A DNA stretch of 64,000 nt, from the NCBI RefSeq assembly GCF_000004075.3, contig NC_026657.2:26940408-27004407 (forward strand). The letters run 5' to 3'. How positions within the stretch are numbered: position 1 is the stretch's first letter; each line of letters opens with the position of its first letter. The notes beneath the pieces were generated by a model. It was given only the letters and a program-made list of their open reading frames with translations. It did not search any database and was not told the origin of the DNA. The stretch comes from Cucumis sativus (lineage: Eukaryota; Streptophyta; Magnoliopsida; Cucurbitales; Cucurbitaceae). Positions 49,001 through 60,262 of the stretch are shown here, piece by piece. Both the position numbers and the translations under genes were made by a program.

Positions 49001-52000
49001 CTGAAGAGTTTCTTTGGTTCTATTAATCACTGTAACATCAAGAACAATGTCATAATGATGAACAGTGACATAAGCTTCTGCATAAACAGGATCACTGAAT
49101 CCAGTTAGTTGAAGAATGCGGTTGAGTTTGTTGGCATCATCGCCCTCCTTTGTAAACTCTCCAGTAGCACGCTTAAGATCATCTTGGACCTCATCTTCCA
49201 GTTCTAGCTGACTCATACCCTGAAAAATGATGCTCATAAAGTTAATGAAACAGGTGAAACCAAGAAAACCAATGATTTAGAAAATAAAAGCTTGAAAATA
49301 TCATAATTATGATTATATCAACCACAGTAACTTGTTTAATCGAGAAAATTTGGATTTGAGAGTTGAGACAATCAGAAAGCACGAAATGGCCATTCACAAA
49401 GCCCCTAACTACTAAGATTCTATCCTAATTGTGTATAGAAATTGGCTTTCCCATCTTATACAAATTTTTTACAATGAAAAGATAATAATGGAATTCAACT
49501 GAAACCAGTTGGAGGGAAAAAAGAAGCAGCTTATCATGACATGGTATTAGTGTCCTATTATGGAGAGTAGCCCACTCACAAAACTATGTATAATGCTAAA
49601 ATTATTTTAAAAAATTTTTTAAAAAATCTTTAAAATGTTAATTGAAAAGCTGACATATTGTAATGAATTCCATTCTCCTCTCCATGCAAGAAACAGGATT
49701 TATGAATTGGTTTCTAGAAACTTCCAGTTGAATTTTACTGTCTTCTTCCTGTGAAGATTAGCCCAATGCATGCCAAAAAAATCGAAGCATAGGTTATTGG
49801 CATCCGTAGTTGCTTCATCCAAAGGAAAATTGACGTAAAACACATTTTAAGTCATTGCATGCAAACACTATGATACAGAATGAGAAAAGCGTTGAAAGAA
49901 TGAAATGTCATAGAAACATTTAATAAACCACAAGAAGAACATGAGATATTACATCCAAAGAAAGTTGACGTGAAGATACCAAAAGAAACTATTTCAAACT
50001 CTACACGTCAAGGAGCAAAACAATAATAGAAAAATAGAACGTCATAAACAAGTTTTAAAAAAATTCAGGAGACAACACGAGAGATCTTCATCCAAAGCAA
50101 ATTGAGATCAAGTACATTAAAAGTTATAATATTGAATTCTACAAATCATGATACAAATAGAACTAGAAAAACCAAAAAAACATGCAAGAGACAACAGATG
50201 AAATGTGTATTACCTTCCTGCTCTTTAAGTGGTAAAAATCAATTAGATCATCTGGCTGTGCATGGGATATCTGAGCCCTGGCTTTTATCTCTTCAGTTTC
50301 ATGGCGCTGCTTTTCAGCCAGCATTTTCACAAAGCTCTGTCTGCAAGATTGCAACCATATCTTCCTCACTTCATCACCAGTATTGCTTAGCAGTCTAATA
50401 CAGAGGACAATCCTATCACGTGAGTCACTATCAATTGGATGGGGAAGAAATGAAGATTCACCCAGTTGCAACATAGAAACCATGATCAATAATGCCTGAG
50501 TGAAGGTTCTGTTCACTTCGACTTTGGAAGGCTGAACCTCCTCTAGCCTCAAAACAAGCTTTGTAAGCGTACAAGCCACAACTGCCCCAAGGAAAAAGTC
50601 GCCAGAAAGAATTAAGGATCTCAAATTTCCAATAGAGGATAGGGAACCCTGAACAAGGGTAGGTGGAGACATTGCAGTCTCAAGTGCAGCACTTTGGGTT
50701 GCATAGGTTCCATCTGCAAGAATGGCAGGCCTTCTCGAGGATACTGTGGTTGAGCTTACTTGTTGTGAAGTTTTTGAAGACTCTTGTGCCTCTCCTTCCT
50801 CTGAAGCTGTGTAGAAAGGAAGGTCACCAAGACAAGTTTTGATGGTAGAGATTCCACTCTCAACTTCAGAGAGCGAGAGACAGTACTCTCCAATAATCCA
50901 AAGTGCACAAGAACACACCCTCGCTGCACGAATCTGATAGAATGTATCCAACAGTCGTGTAATGATAGAAACTCGCAACTTGGGATTTGTCTCAATGATC
51001 TCACGTACAAAAACAACAACATCCATTGCTGAAGCTACATTGGTATCGCTCAAGAAATCCATCAAGAGATGTACCACTGTGCTGGCAACCTCAGGGAACT
51101 TAATTGCACAAGTATGAATAGCCTGCACCAGCATTTGCCTATATTCCCCATTCTTCTCATGCTCTCCACTTTGAGTCTTCACCACCTCCTTCTTCAGCGA
51201 CATAACAACTTCATCAATATTCCTAGGAGTAATCAATTCAAGGGCAATATCAATCGTTTTCCTCCTAATATCAAGATTTGGGCTGGAAAGTGCGCGAAGC
51301 ACATCCATTACTAGTTCGACCATTATCTCCCTATGAGATGTCTTAAGCTCATTGAGCCTATCAAGAACAATAAGCTTAACATTATTATCACTTTGGGAGA
51401 GCAAAAGCTGGCAGTAAGTATTCGCAGCGGCTCTAATAGCCGTGGGAGCTGAGGAAAGAGACACAAGAGTACCAGCACACTCATAAATGACAGCAGTTGA
51501 TGGGGCATTCAACAACGATATAATGATCTTAATATATTTGCCTTTCTCAGCCTTATTGGCCCGGCAAACCTTCCTAATTAATTCTAAGACAACCATCTGA
51601 AGCTGCTCACCCCAATCAGTCATCCTATCGATGTTAGTAAAGAGGTAATTGATAGCCCTTTCTTGAGCACAATTGAAGAGCATAAGAAAAGCATTTCTCT
51701 TACTGGAATTGTCCTGCTCAGAGGTCAAGAACTTCTCGATGATCTCAGGTGCACTATCCAGTAATTGCTCCCCTTGAGGAAGTTTGTAAACGGACATGAC
51801 AGCAAGCACCGCATTCCGACGAACAAATGGGTGGCGATGCTCCAAATTGGTGAGAATGGAAGGGATCAGGGGCTCAATGATCTCAGTTTCATTCAAACGG
51901 CAGAGAAATCGGAGGGTAACCCCACGAATATACTCGTTAGGATGCTGAAGGTTGTTACGTAGGTTCTGGCAAATAAGAATCATCTCCGGCAAAACTTTAC

Positions 52001-52262
52001 CTCGTGAATCGGTCTTGTCAATGATTTCCAAATAAAGAAGGAGGAGTTTCTGGATGGTGTGGTCATCAGAAGGAAGAACGTAGCGTATAATTGTGATGAA
52101 AAGTTGAGGAATGGTTTCACCATTGAGCAACAACATAATCGCTTTTTTCAATGCTTCAATCTTGGAATCAATGTCATTCCCTTCCAAAGCTTCCTTGATC
52201 TCATTCGCCATGGCTGGGGTGCCCTTGTCGAAGTGCACCAAAAGAGTGCACGACTTCTCCAT
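46016..52262 (-). CDS. COPB: Coatomer subunit beta (beta-COP)
   Basis: Subunit of the COPI coat that drives Golgi-to-ER and intra-Golgi vesicle budding. Exons on the minus strand: 52262-50214 (683 codons), 49219-48707, 46662-46577 and 46220-46016; all GT-AG with consistent phases, 950 residues, matching the plant family. The first exon holds the N-terminal HEAT/adaptin solenoid, beginning [22 protein letters not shown] and including [28 protein letters not shown]. The remaining exons hold the C-terminal coatomer-beta and appendage-platform regions ([46 protein letters not shown]) and the typical end [10 protein letters not shown]. No frame break, in contrast to four breaks in nearby receptors and PGDH. 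Intron 3 is about 2 kb and carries transposon insertions. Confidence 0.95.
46800..48440 (+). mobile_element. LINE (non-LTR retrotransposon) remnant in COPB intron 3
   Basis: Plus-strand (antisense to COPB) frames at 46848-47222 and 47971-48240 read like the C-terminal part of plant LINE reverse transcriptases: [12 protein letters not shown]-type Trp-rich blocks, then [15 protein letters not shown] and [20 protein letters not shown], which resembles the zf-RVT region (W-K...P/GK-IKFFLWE). The two parts are separated by the hAT-type MITE at 47482-47888, which fits a later insertion. The catalytic YxDD region is absent, and the boundaries are uncertain. Confidence 0.5.
47482..47888. mobile_element. 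hAT-type MITE, 407 bp, with 8-bp target duplication
   Basis: Begins CAGTGTTTTTTTAAATACCC and ends GAAGGCTTTTTAAAACACTG, imperfect terminal inverted repeats of the plant hAT class (CAGTG...CACTG). It is flanked by TTCCCAAC at 47474-47481 and TTCCTAAC at 47889-47896, an 8-bp duplication with one mismatch, the length hAT transposases generate. The interior has the AAGCC/GGCGAGGCGC-rich pattern and a T18 tract at 47561-47579, and no coding capacity. It interrupts the LINE remnant. Confidence 0.8.
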
Positions 52263-52570
52263 AGCTGCTTATCGTTTGGGATAAGAGATCTGAAGAAAAG
52301 TGAAAGAGGAGGGGGTGGAAGAGAATTGAGATGAAAGGGAGATTGAATTGAAGAATATATCAGATCTAGGTTGGAGGTGAGAAGGAGAAGTGAAGAAAGT
52401 ACCTGATTCGGTGTGGAGGTTGAGGAGTGAAATTAGATCTCGAGAAGCTTGATGCGTTTTGGTTGATGTGAAGAACTCTCAAAGTCTCAACCCCGAAGAA
52501 GAGAGGAAATGCAGATCTGGTCGTTTCAGGGACTAAGCTCTCTGTAACTGTGGACAAACCAAACTTCAAT
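52263..52570 (-). other. Probable COPB 5' leader with leader intron
   Basis: Upstream of the COPB ATG, the minus strand has a candidate donor CCGAATCAG|GTACTT at 52403/52402 and an acceptor TTTTCTTCAG ending at 52290, implying a 5' UTR intron of about 113 nt. Pyrimidine-rich sequence between supports it. Inferred from splice consensus only. Confidence 0.35.
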
Positions 52571-53139
52571 AAAATAATCGGAGACGAGAAACGTCGGCTT
52601 CATTTGTGTACCCTCCCTCTATTAGGCCCATTCTAAATACATTTCTTGGGCTCAACTTCTAAATACCCCACCCCATTTCATACATATCCCAATACTTCTT
52701 CAGCCCAACTGAGTCCAAACACATTTTTAAAGTAAGCAACTGATTGGACAAAAATTGGAGCATAAAACAAGATTAACAGAGTCATTTGTGTTTGAAGTAG
52801 AGAGCAAAATAATAAGAGATCCCAAAACAAAAGCAGAGATGGATCTTATTGCCATTCCACAATTAATGACAACATCACAAAATACATGGATTAAGGAAAG
52901 AAAATACGGGAGTCCTATGGTTGTTGATTCGAGACTCATGAACGAACAATCAAAAGTGAAAAAAAAAAGAAGAAAAAACCAACTAGGGGCAGTATGGTAC
53001 ATGGGTGCAATAATTAGAACAATATGCAAAAAAAATAAGTGTCATGAGTTGTTTTTTTTTTCTATAAATATTTTTGTGATCTGATGCAATTTCTCAAAAC
53101 AAATTCTAGAATTTCAAATTCGGTTAAAATTTGGGTTGA
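52571..53139. other. Intergenic, no gene recognised
   Basis: COPB promoter side. A 109-codon open frame at 52755-53084 (+) is overlapped by one on the other strand and contains no known motif. It may be chance. Confidence 0.35.
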
Positions 53140-53870
53140 TTTTCATAAATATAACAAAATACTAAAATATTTACGCATGTTTAACAAAATCAAAAAACCC
53201 CATTATATTTTTATAAATTCTAGGTTTGGCCTTGAACAGTGTAGACGATTTTTCATTTCTTTTTCTTCTTTTTTCAATTTATTCATTTCCTCCTCGTATT
53301 ATTACTTATTCTTCATTTTACAATATTATGGTTATTTGTATAAATATTTACTAATTTCTTCATTTCTTCTATCAGAATTTCTTCCTCCTTCATTTTTCTT
53401 CTTCTTTTTTTCTTCTTGGTACAAGATTTAAATGATATTGGTATAATATTTAAACGGTCGGTTGTCTATTTCAGATAGACAGAGATAGTTCACTATTATT
53501 AATAAATCATTTAGATTTGGTACAAGATCATTTAGACTTGGTACATGATTGCTTATATTTTATTCAAGATCGTTTAGACTATGTACAAGATCGTTTAGAC
53601 TGGTATAAGATCGTTTAGATTAGGTACAATGATATACGATTGTTTAGACTTGGTACTAGGGTACAAGATCGTTTAGACTTGCTACGAGATTGTTTACACT
53701 GGTACAAGATCGTTTAAACTAGGTACAAAATCTTCTTTTTCACGCGCGTGTGACCGATTAATTGCAGAAGTCTTTTTATTATTTCATGTTGTGGTCCCTA
53801 TGGGCTTAACTCATTTTTTAAAATTGTTCTATAGGTGTAATATTTTCGCGCTTTGTTTTATTTTTGAAAA
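53140..53870 (-). repeat. Family R1 repeat, copy 4 (inverted, with both ends)
   Basis: Left end ATAACAAAATACTAAAATATTTACGC; right end read on the other strand AACAAAGCGCGAAAATATTACACC, so the ends are inverted repeats of each other. Interior 53430-53730 has at least eight units of GATCGTTTAGACTNGGTACAA type, followed by CGCGTGTGACCGATTAATTG, the inverse of CGGTCACACTCATG in copy 3. A TTCTTCTTTTT pyrimidine patch replaces the purine block, as expected for inverted orientation. No coding sequence. Confidence 0.65.
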
Positions 53871-54108
53871 AACGACTAAAATTTATTAGGTTTTAAATTA
53901 TGAAATCTAATTATTTTAATATTAATTTGAAATTTATGCATTAAAACCTTTTTATCATTTACTAAATTTAGAATTTCAAATCTCTTACTAGATAAATTCA
54001 AACAATTTCGCTCACTTATATCAATTCACTCCAATAGAAAATGAAAAGAAAATAAATTATTATAACTTAATTATATAAAGGAGGGAAATTTTTAAAACGA
54101 GTAGATCT

Positions 54109-54255
54109 TACAAAAAAAAAAATATTTACAATCCATAGTAAATTTTATCGCTGATAGTCATTGATATGCTATAGTGATAAAGACTATCAGTGATAAATTC
54201 AAAAATTTTGCTATACCTTCTAAATATTTTAATTTATTTTGCTATTTTTAAAAAT
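54109..54255. repeat. Family R2 MITE-like palindromic element
   Basis: Starts near AAAAAAATATTTACAATCC and ends TTTGCTATTTTTAAAAATAC, with a central stem ATCGCTGATAGTC ... GACTATCAGTGAT. It has the same layout as 1474-1662. Foldback, short, non-coding: a miniature inverted-repeat element. Confidence 0.55.
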
Positions 54256-55899
54256 ACACTTATATAAATAGTAATAATATAAACGGAATAAACCAGAAGA
54301 AGAAGATTACTAAAAACCGCAAGTGATAACAAAATGTATAAACAAACTGAAAAAGAATAAGATAAAACCGAATTTGATAAATTGAAAAAGAATAAAGATA
54401 AAATTATATAACATAAAACCACGAAGATATTAATCTTTGTTATAATTACGAATAACGAAATAAATGATAGTTAAAATCTCATAACTTTACATTACAATTA
54501 AACAGTAAGTGTAAATATCAATTAGTTAAATCTCATCGATTCATATTACTATTACATTCCAAAGGTAACAGGTAACTATATAACAGAGACACTTACAAAA
54601 ATAGCAAAAGAATTTATGATAACATGATTCATGTTATTACATTTTCTAAATTATAAAAGTAACAAATTTAAAAGCCGATAACCCTCTAATAGCCCTCTGA
54701 TAACCCTCCACTAACACTCTAATAGCTGTTTGATATCACTAATTACTTGTCATATTTGCTATAATCGCAATATTAAAAAAATAGGTAACATGAACGGTTT
54801 TTTTCTAAATATTTTTGTCCTCTAATGCCATTTCTAAAACATACCAATATTAGTGGAGAAAAATTAGCTTTCTGATTAACAAAAAAATCTCTTGTAAATC
54901 ATATAATTCAGTATGAACAAATACTTAGTATTAGAAAACAATTAGAAATATAGAAGAAAAAAAATGCAATTCCAGAAATGGTTTTTACTTTTGGCATGAC
55001 GAACAACTTTATCATTAGATTCCTATTTCAATTACGAGCATTTTACCGTAAGAATCAAATATACAATTTGTTAGGTAAATTATCAATACTCAAAGTAACA
55101 TGAGATAAACATGGAAACTCATAAAATAAAATAAGAAGTAACGAACCATTTAGTACACAACGAAAGTTAATCAAAGTACCCTGCGAGAAAAGTATGACAA
55201 TATAACATCCCATGATAATTACATAAGAAAAGATGTTTGCATGAAGCATCATAACAGATGTAATTCATTACTCTTTATCAATCAAACTAGTATAATACAT
55301 GTCTAAATCTTGCAAGTTACAAATATTCTTTCTATACCTAATCGTGCAAATGAATATTTCTTGATCAGATTTACTTTCAATCCTGAGGCCATCTTAAAAC
55401 CGCTCTACCGAGGTTATCAAACATAGTACACTCATCCTTGGAGAAAAGAATTGTACCATAAAAAATTATATTCAAAATTCATCCAAAATCAACTAAGAAT
55501 AAAGTAGTAAGGAAGTAGGAAAGGATAATCCTCTACCTAATCTATTCATCTCTGCCACAATTTTTTTTTATCCAATAACTCAAAGAGAATCCCCTAATGT
55601 ACCCTACATTTCATAAGCAATCTAATGAATAGAAAACTAAGAATGAAGTATGAAAAATGAAGGAGGAATTCAAAGAGATGGTGGTGAAGAGCATAACGTT
55701 AAAAAGACAAAGGTGGTGGTGAGGGTTGGGCACGACAAGCACGAGGGTTGTGATGGTGATGGTGGCGGCAACGGCTGTTTGAAGAAGAGAGGAAGAGCAG
55801 TGTGAGATTGAGAAGGGAAGAAGAAAACGTGTGAAAGGGTAGGGCAAGTTGTTTCGAGGAAGAGTAAAGTAAGAGAAAGAATTGTTGATTTTTTATAAA
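54256..55899. other. Intergenic, no gene recognised
   Basis: AT-rich. The stretch 54680-54740 repeats TAACCCTC/TAACACTC/TAATAGC phrases. Bases 55600-55860 are richer in G on the plus strand (GGTGGTGAGGGTTGG, GATGGTGATGGTGGCGGC), with an overlapping minus-strand frame (55611-55847) that lacks a motif; it could belong to the CACTA element ending at 56041. Confidence 0.35.
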
Positions 55900-56041
55900 A
55901 TTTAAAAAATAAAAATAAAAATGATCTTAACGTTTAATGTCGGTTTTAACCCAACATTAAACATCCACCTTTTGAAAAACGACATTGAAGTCCATTTTTC
56001 ATTTTTTCCACTCGACATTAAAGCCCACATTTCTTCTAGTG
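55900..56041 (-). mobile_element. CACTA-type right end
   Basis: Ends ATTTCTTCTAGTG at 56029-56041, the inverse of CACTAGAAGAAAT. The preceding 120 bases contain subterminal repeats in both orientations: AATGTCGGTTTTAACC, AACATTAAAC, CGACATTGAAG, CTCGACATTAAAGCCCAC. The left end of the element was not located within the window. Confidence 0.6.
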
Positions 56042-57042
56042 TTTCAATTAGCATTGCTTTATTTCCTTTCACATATGGTAAACAAATTCATCCGACTAAT
56101 TACTACTAAACATCCATAGTCTAATAATCTAAATAAAATCTTAGGTTCAAACTCCATCCTATAAGGTTTTTTGTGCTCACAATTTCTGAAATTTCATTTG
56201 AAAACAAAGACCACATGATTGAAAGTCTTCATTGTCATTGCCACTTATGCTTCCTACCTTTAAAAAGTTTTTCTTTTATGGTAAACATTTTTTCTATCGC
56301 ATTATATTGAAAATTTTGTACGAATAGCCTTCATTGGGAGATCCAAATAAAAGATGACGTAGAATTTAAATACTAATTAACATAACCTTTTGATGATGTC
56401 AGCTACCTGCAAATTTACCAAAATAACCTTAAATGCACGAGAGGTTAATCGACTTCAACAATTTCTCATCTCATTCTCATCCAATGTTACTTGTTCTCAC
56501 CCATCCTAAACTTGGTTGTTTGAAAAATTGGAGCCAAAGTAATCAACCATTCCTTTCTCTCTCATCCTTGTTTGTTTGTCCATTACTCCTAAAATCCATG
56601 AAAAAAGAATTCTTATCCCTTTCGTACATTCCTCCCAAACTCCCTCTTGATCAAACTAAATTCTCCACCGCTTTATCCCACCCCACTAATCGAGTGGTCG
56701 GTCGACGTTCATTCGTTACCCACAACATTACTTCAAGATTTTGATGAAGGTAACATTTTTGTTCGTTCCCCACTTTCCATTTCCAATTCCGTCTACTTGT
56801 ATATACGATTTAGATTGTATAACTAAAACTAGAACAAGAAAGAGAAAAACCTCGACTAGAACTAAGAAAAAAATTTGAATGATAATGCAACCACAATACA
56901 AACGAGAATGAAAACTACTAAACCAACGAGAAAGTTACATAATAAAAGATCTTTAGATTTACACTACTGAAACTGCTATACTAATTGAACTCTACAATCT
57001 AAATAGTAGACATGTAGCTAAAATTGGAAATAGAAAATGTGG
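56042..57042. other. Intergenic, no gene recognised
   Basis: Ordinary AT-rich DNA. A frame at 56433-56744 (103 codons) lacks recognisable motifs. The phrase GGTTCAAACTCC at 56144-56155 looks like a tRNA B box, but no tRNA fold surrounds it. Confidence 0.35.
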
Positions 57043-59076
57043 GCTATTAATCTGCCATGATCTTCCTAAATAGGTGGAAGAATTAAGTTATTTTACTATT
57101 TATTGTTTTGGTTATTTAATTTTTTAATTATCTCCAAAATTTTAGCAAGCACTAAGTTAGTGAGTTACTAATTTTTGCTTCCTTTTTAGACTATAAATAT
57201 TAGTCCATTAAATTGAATAAAGGCCAGAAGTTCCATTTAATTTTTTCTCCCTCTTGGCAATATATCTTAGAAAGTATTTATTTTTGTTCCAAGGAGTTTG
57301 GGAAGCGAGAGGAGCCGAAGTGGATGTGAAGAAAGACGGAAGACGCGTGCATACATTCTCCAATGCATCCCAGAAGACGTGCTTGTACAAATCGCAAAGA
57401 AGAAGACCGCAAAGGAAATATGGGATAGTCTCAAGACAAGGTACTTGGGCAGTGAGCGGGTGAAGATGGCGAGAGTTCAAACCTTGAAGAGTGAGTTTAA
57501 TGTTCTTTGGATGAAGGAAACCGAGACGATCGATGAGTTCGCAGGAAAAATTAGCGGATTAGCAAGCAAGTTCACCACCTCGGAGTTGCACTTGAGGATT
57601 CATCATTGGTCAAGAAGCTCCTTGATTCCGTTCCCAAAAAATATCTTCCCATTGTCGCCGGAATCGAGCAATTGCAAGATCTCGAAACCATGCAGTTTGA
57701 AGAAGCAATTGGACGGATGAAGGCGTACAAGGAACGAACAACACGACTTCGAGAAAACAATAACAACAACGATGAACAACTCCTACTTACCCATGCCGAA
57801 TGGAAAGCTAGACAAAAAGGACATAGTGGTGACAATTCTTCGATGAACAAAGGGTGGGGATTTGGTGGTACCGATCGAGGAAGATGGCGAGGACGTGGTC
57901 GTGGCCGTGGTCGTGGCACTGAGCGTCAAAATAGTGCAGGAGGCACTAGCAACACTGGAAATGGCACTCGTGATAAAAGTCACTTTAATTGTTTCACTTG
58001 CAACAAGATGGGACATTACGCGTCGGAATGTCATGGAAAAGGTCGTGACAACGAGGCTCATATAACTTGTGTCGTCGAAGAAGAACCGGCTTTGATGATG
58101 GTCGTGTCTCAGGAGGGGACACGCACTAGATGTGATCAGGAGGATGTCATACTACTCAGCAAAAAGCGGTTGTTGCCAAAGATGTATTGCAATGACAAGA
58201 ATGGAGAAAATAATGATGTTTGGTATCTTGACAACGGTGCTAGTAACCACATGACTCGCCATCGTGAGAAGTTCCAAGAATTAGATGAAAGCTTCACTGG
58301 GAGGGTGAAGTTTGGCGATGGATCAACCATTCAGATCATGAGAAAAGGAAGAGCCATGTTCGAGTGCAAGAACGGTGATCAGAAGGCTCTCTAAGAGGTG
58401 TATTACATTCCAAAATTATGTAGTAACATCATAAGCCTCGGACAAATGTTAGAAAACGAAAACAAGGTGCAAATGATAGAAGATATCATGAAAGTGTCTG
58501 ACAGGAGTGGGAAGCTTTTGATGTCGGTGAAGCGAACTTAAAATCGTTTGTACAAGATAACTTTGAAGACACTCAAGTAAGTCTTCCTTCTGACAAGCCT
58601 ACAAGATCCAACATGGTTATGGCACGTGAGACTTGACCATGTAAATTTTCATGACTTGAAGCTCATGGGGGAGAAGAAATTGGTAGTTGGAGTACCACTA
58701 GTGACTCAACCGAACAAGTTATGTGAAGCGTGTGTGATTACCAAACAAGCCAGATTGCCCTTCCCTCGTCAATCAATATATAGAGCAGAGAAGCTGTTAG
58801 AACTCCTCCATACTGTTAGAACTGCTATTAATCTGCCATGATCTTCCTAAATAGGTGGAAGAATTAAGTTATTTTACTATTTATTGTTTTGGTTATTTAT
58901 TTTTTTAATTATTTCCAACATTTTAGCAAGTACTAAGTTAGTGGGTTACTAATTTTTGCTTCCTTTTTAGACTATAAATATTAGTCCATTAAATTGAATG
59001 AAGGCAAGAATTTCCATTTAATTTTCTCTCCCTCTTGGCAATATATCTTACAAAGTATTTATTTTTGTTTTCTTCA
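57043..59076 (+). mobile_element. Deletion-derived Copia LTR retrotransposon
   Basis: Two LTR copies bracket a truncated interior. LTR 1 is 57043-57290 and LTR 2 is 58814-59076. They share GCTATTAATCTGCCATGATC through to TATTTATTTTTGTT with about ten differences over 248 bases by my count. LTR 2 begins TGTTAGAACTG and ends TTTTCTTCA (TG...CA). Only gag, protease start and the pre-integrase block remain; integrase, reverse transcriptase and RNase H are missing, and the coding sequence runs directly into LTR 2. LTR 1 has lost both its outer start and its end plus the primer-binding site. Non-autonomous and recent compared with other remnants here. Confidence 0.8.
57293..58827 (+). pseudogene. 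Copia gag-protease fragment with frame breaks
   Basis: Gag (UBN2-type) starts in the frame containing EDVLVQIAKKKTAKEIWDSL and YLGSERVKMARVQTLKSEF. It shifts near 57585 into the frame with LVKKLLDSVPKKYLPIV and an Arg-Gly-rich segment (GRWRGRGRGRGRG). A zinc knuckle CFTCNKMGHYASEC (CX2CX4HX4C) binds the genomic RNA, and the aspartic protease block WYLDNGASNHMT follows. A stop after QKAL at 58394, another near 58538, and then a pre-integrase block (RLDHVNFHDLKL, CEACVITKQ with Cys pair) lead to LTR 2. Expected polyprotein length is over 1200 residues, so this is under half. No functional product is expected. Confidence 0.8.
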
Positions 59077-60040
59077 AGAAGAGTGCGTGAGATTTTACAG
59101 ATCATTTGTTTTAAAACCAACCGAAAATGCATGGGAAACAAATGAAAATGTTACATTTAGTGAAAGCTTGAAGTAATGCTCTGGGAGACAAACAGACGGC
59201 AACCAACCACTTGATTAGTGTGTGGAATAAAGCGATAGAGAATAGAAGCTTTAGAGAATATGGTTTGAGGAGGGAGATTGGGCGGAAGTTTGGCAGGAAC
59301 GAACAAATGAACGAGAATAAGAGAAAAAGGATTGATGAATTACTTTAACTCAAAATTTTCAAATGGGTAAAATTATATTCGGCAAGAAGGAGTAACGCTG
59401 GACAAGAACAGGAATGAGAAATTTATCGAAGTGGACTTGTCTCGTGTGCATTTAGGATTATTTTGGTAAATTTGTAGGTGGTTAACCTTATCAAAAGGTC
59501 ATTGCTCATTAGAATTTTCTTTGTGGGCCACTTTTCATTTGAGCCTCCAAATGGAGGTCATCTGTACATTTTTTCCCATTAAATTGAACTTTATACCTAT
59601 CATATATTCTTATTCAATGATGTATATGTTTAGATAAGTAGTTCGGTAATGATCCAACTCTTTATACTAAGCTGAGGTCATTACCATAAAGATAATAACA
59701 ATTTTGACAATTTCTTGGAAAAAGAAGAACTAAATTATCATTAAAAAACACCATGACAACATGCTGGAACGAGTTTTATAAATTTTAAAGATAATAAAAA
59801 TAAAAATATTTAAGCTCAAAACGTTGAAAACAAACAATGAAAAGCGGAAGCAAAATTGTGCCCCCATATGGCATGTCACGGATCCTTCATGTCTCACTCG
59901 CCAGATTTCCTCTACATTTACCTTTGCCTGAAAAATTAAACATAAAAAAGGATGAATATAAACACATACTCAGTAAGGGATCCACTACTGGTCCGACTAG
60001 GTGTCTGTTACCTTCTCGTTAAAGTCCTGTAAGAAGGTAC
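59077..60040. other. Intergenic, no gene recognised
   Basis: Flank of the Copia element. The frame at 59837-60022 is short and leads into the tandem repeat that follows. Nothing else seen. Confidence 0.35.
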
Positions 60041-60044
60041 TGCA

Positions 60045-60262
60045 TAACTATTGCGTTCCCAAACACACGCTATCCAGTGGTCTCGTAGGGACACATCTGG
60101 ACTCTCAGTGAATCCAAAGGAATCACCCTAAAGGAGAGTCGGGCTGTTAATTATTGTGTTCCTGAATGTACGCTATCCAGTGATCTCATAAGGACACATC
60201 TGGGCTCTCGGTGAACTCGAAGAAAACACCCTAAGAAGAGTCGGGCTGACAGTGACTCCGTC
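60045..60262. repeat. Two tandem units of about 102 bp
   Basis: Unit 1 and unit 2 share CGCTATCCAGTG (60069 and 60171), TCTCGTAGGGACACATCTGG versus TCTCATAAGGACACATCTGG, CTCTCAGTGAA versus CTCTCGGTGAA, CACCCTAA and GAGTCGGGCTG. The period is 102-103 bases, the units diverge noticeably, and local composition is richer in G/C than the surroundings. Probably part of an LTR retrotransposon leader; no coding sequence identified. Confidence 0.6.

Noticed and set aside
53430-53740. Regularly spaced short repeats that look like a CRISPR array
   Set aside because: Plant nuclear DNA, degenerate units, no constant repeat length or unique spacers; explained by the R1 repeat family.
56140-56160. tRNA B-box-like GGTTCAAACTCC
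   Set aside because: No A box or cloverleaf stems around it.
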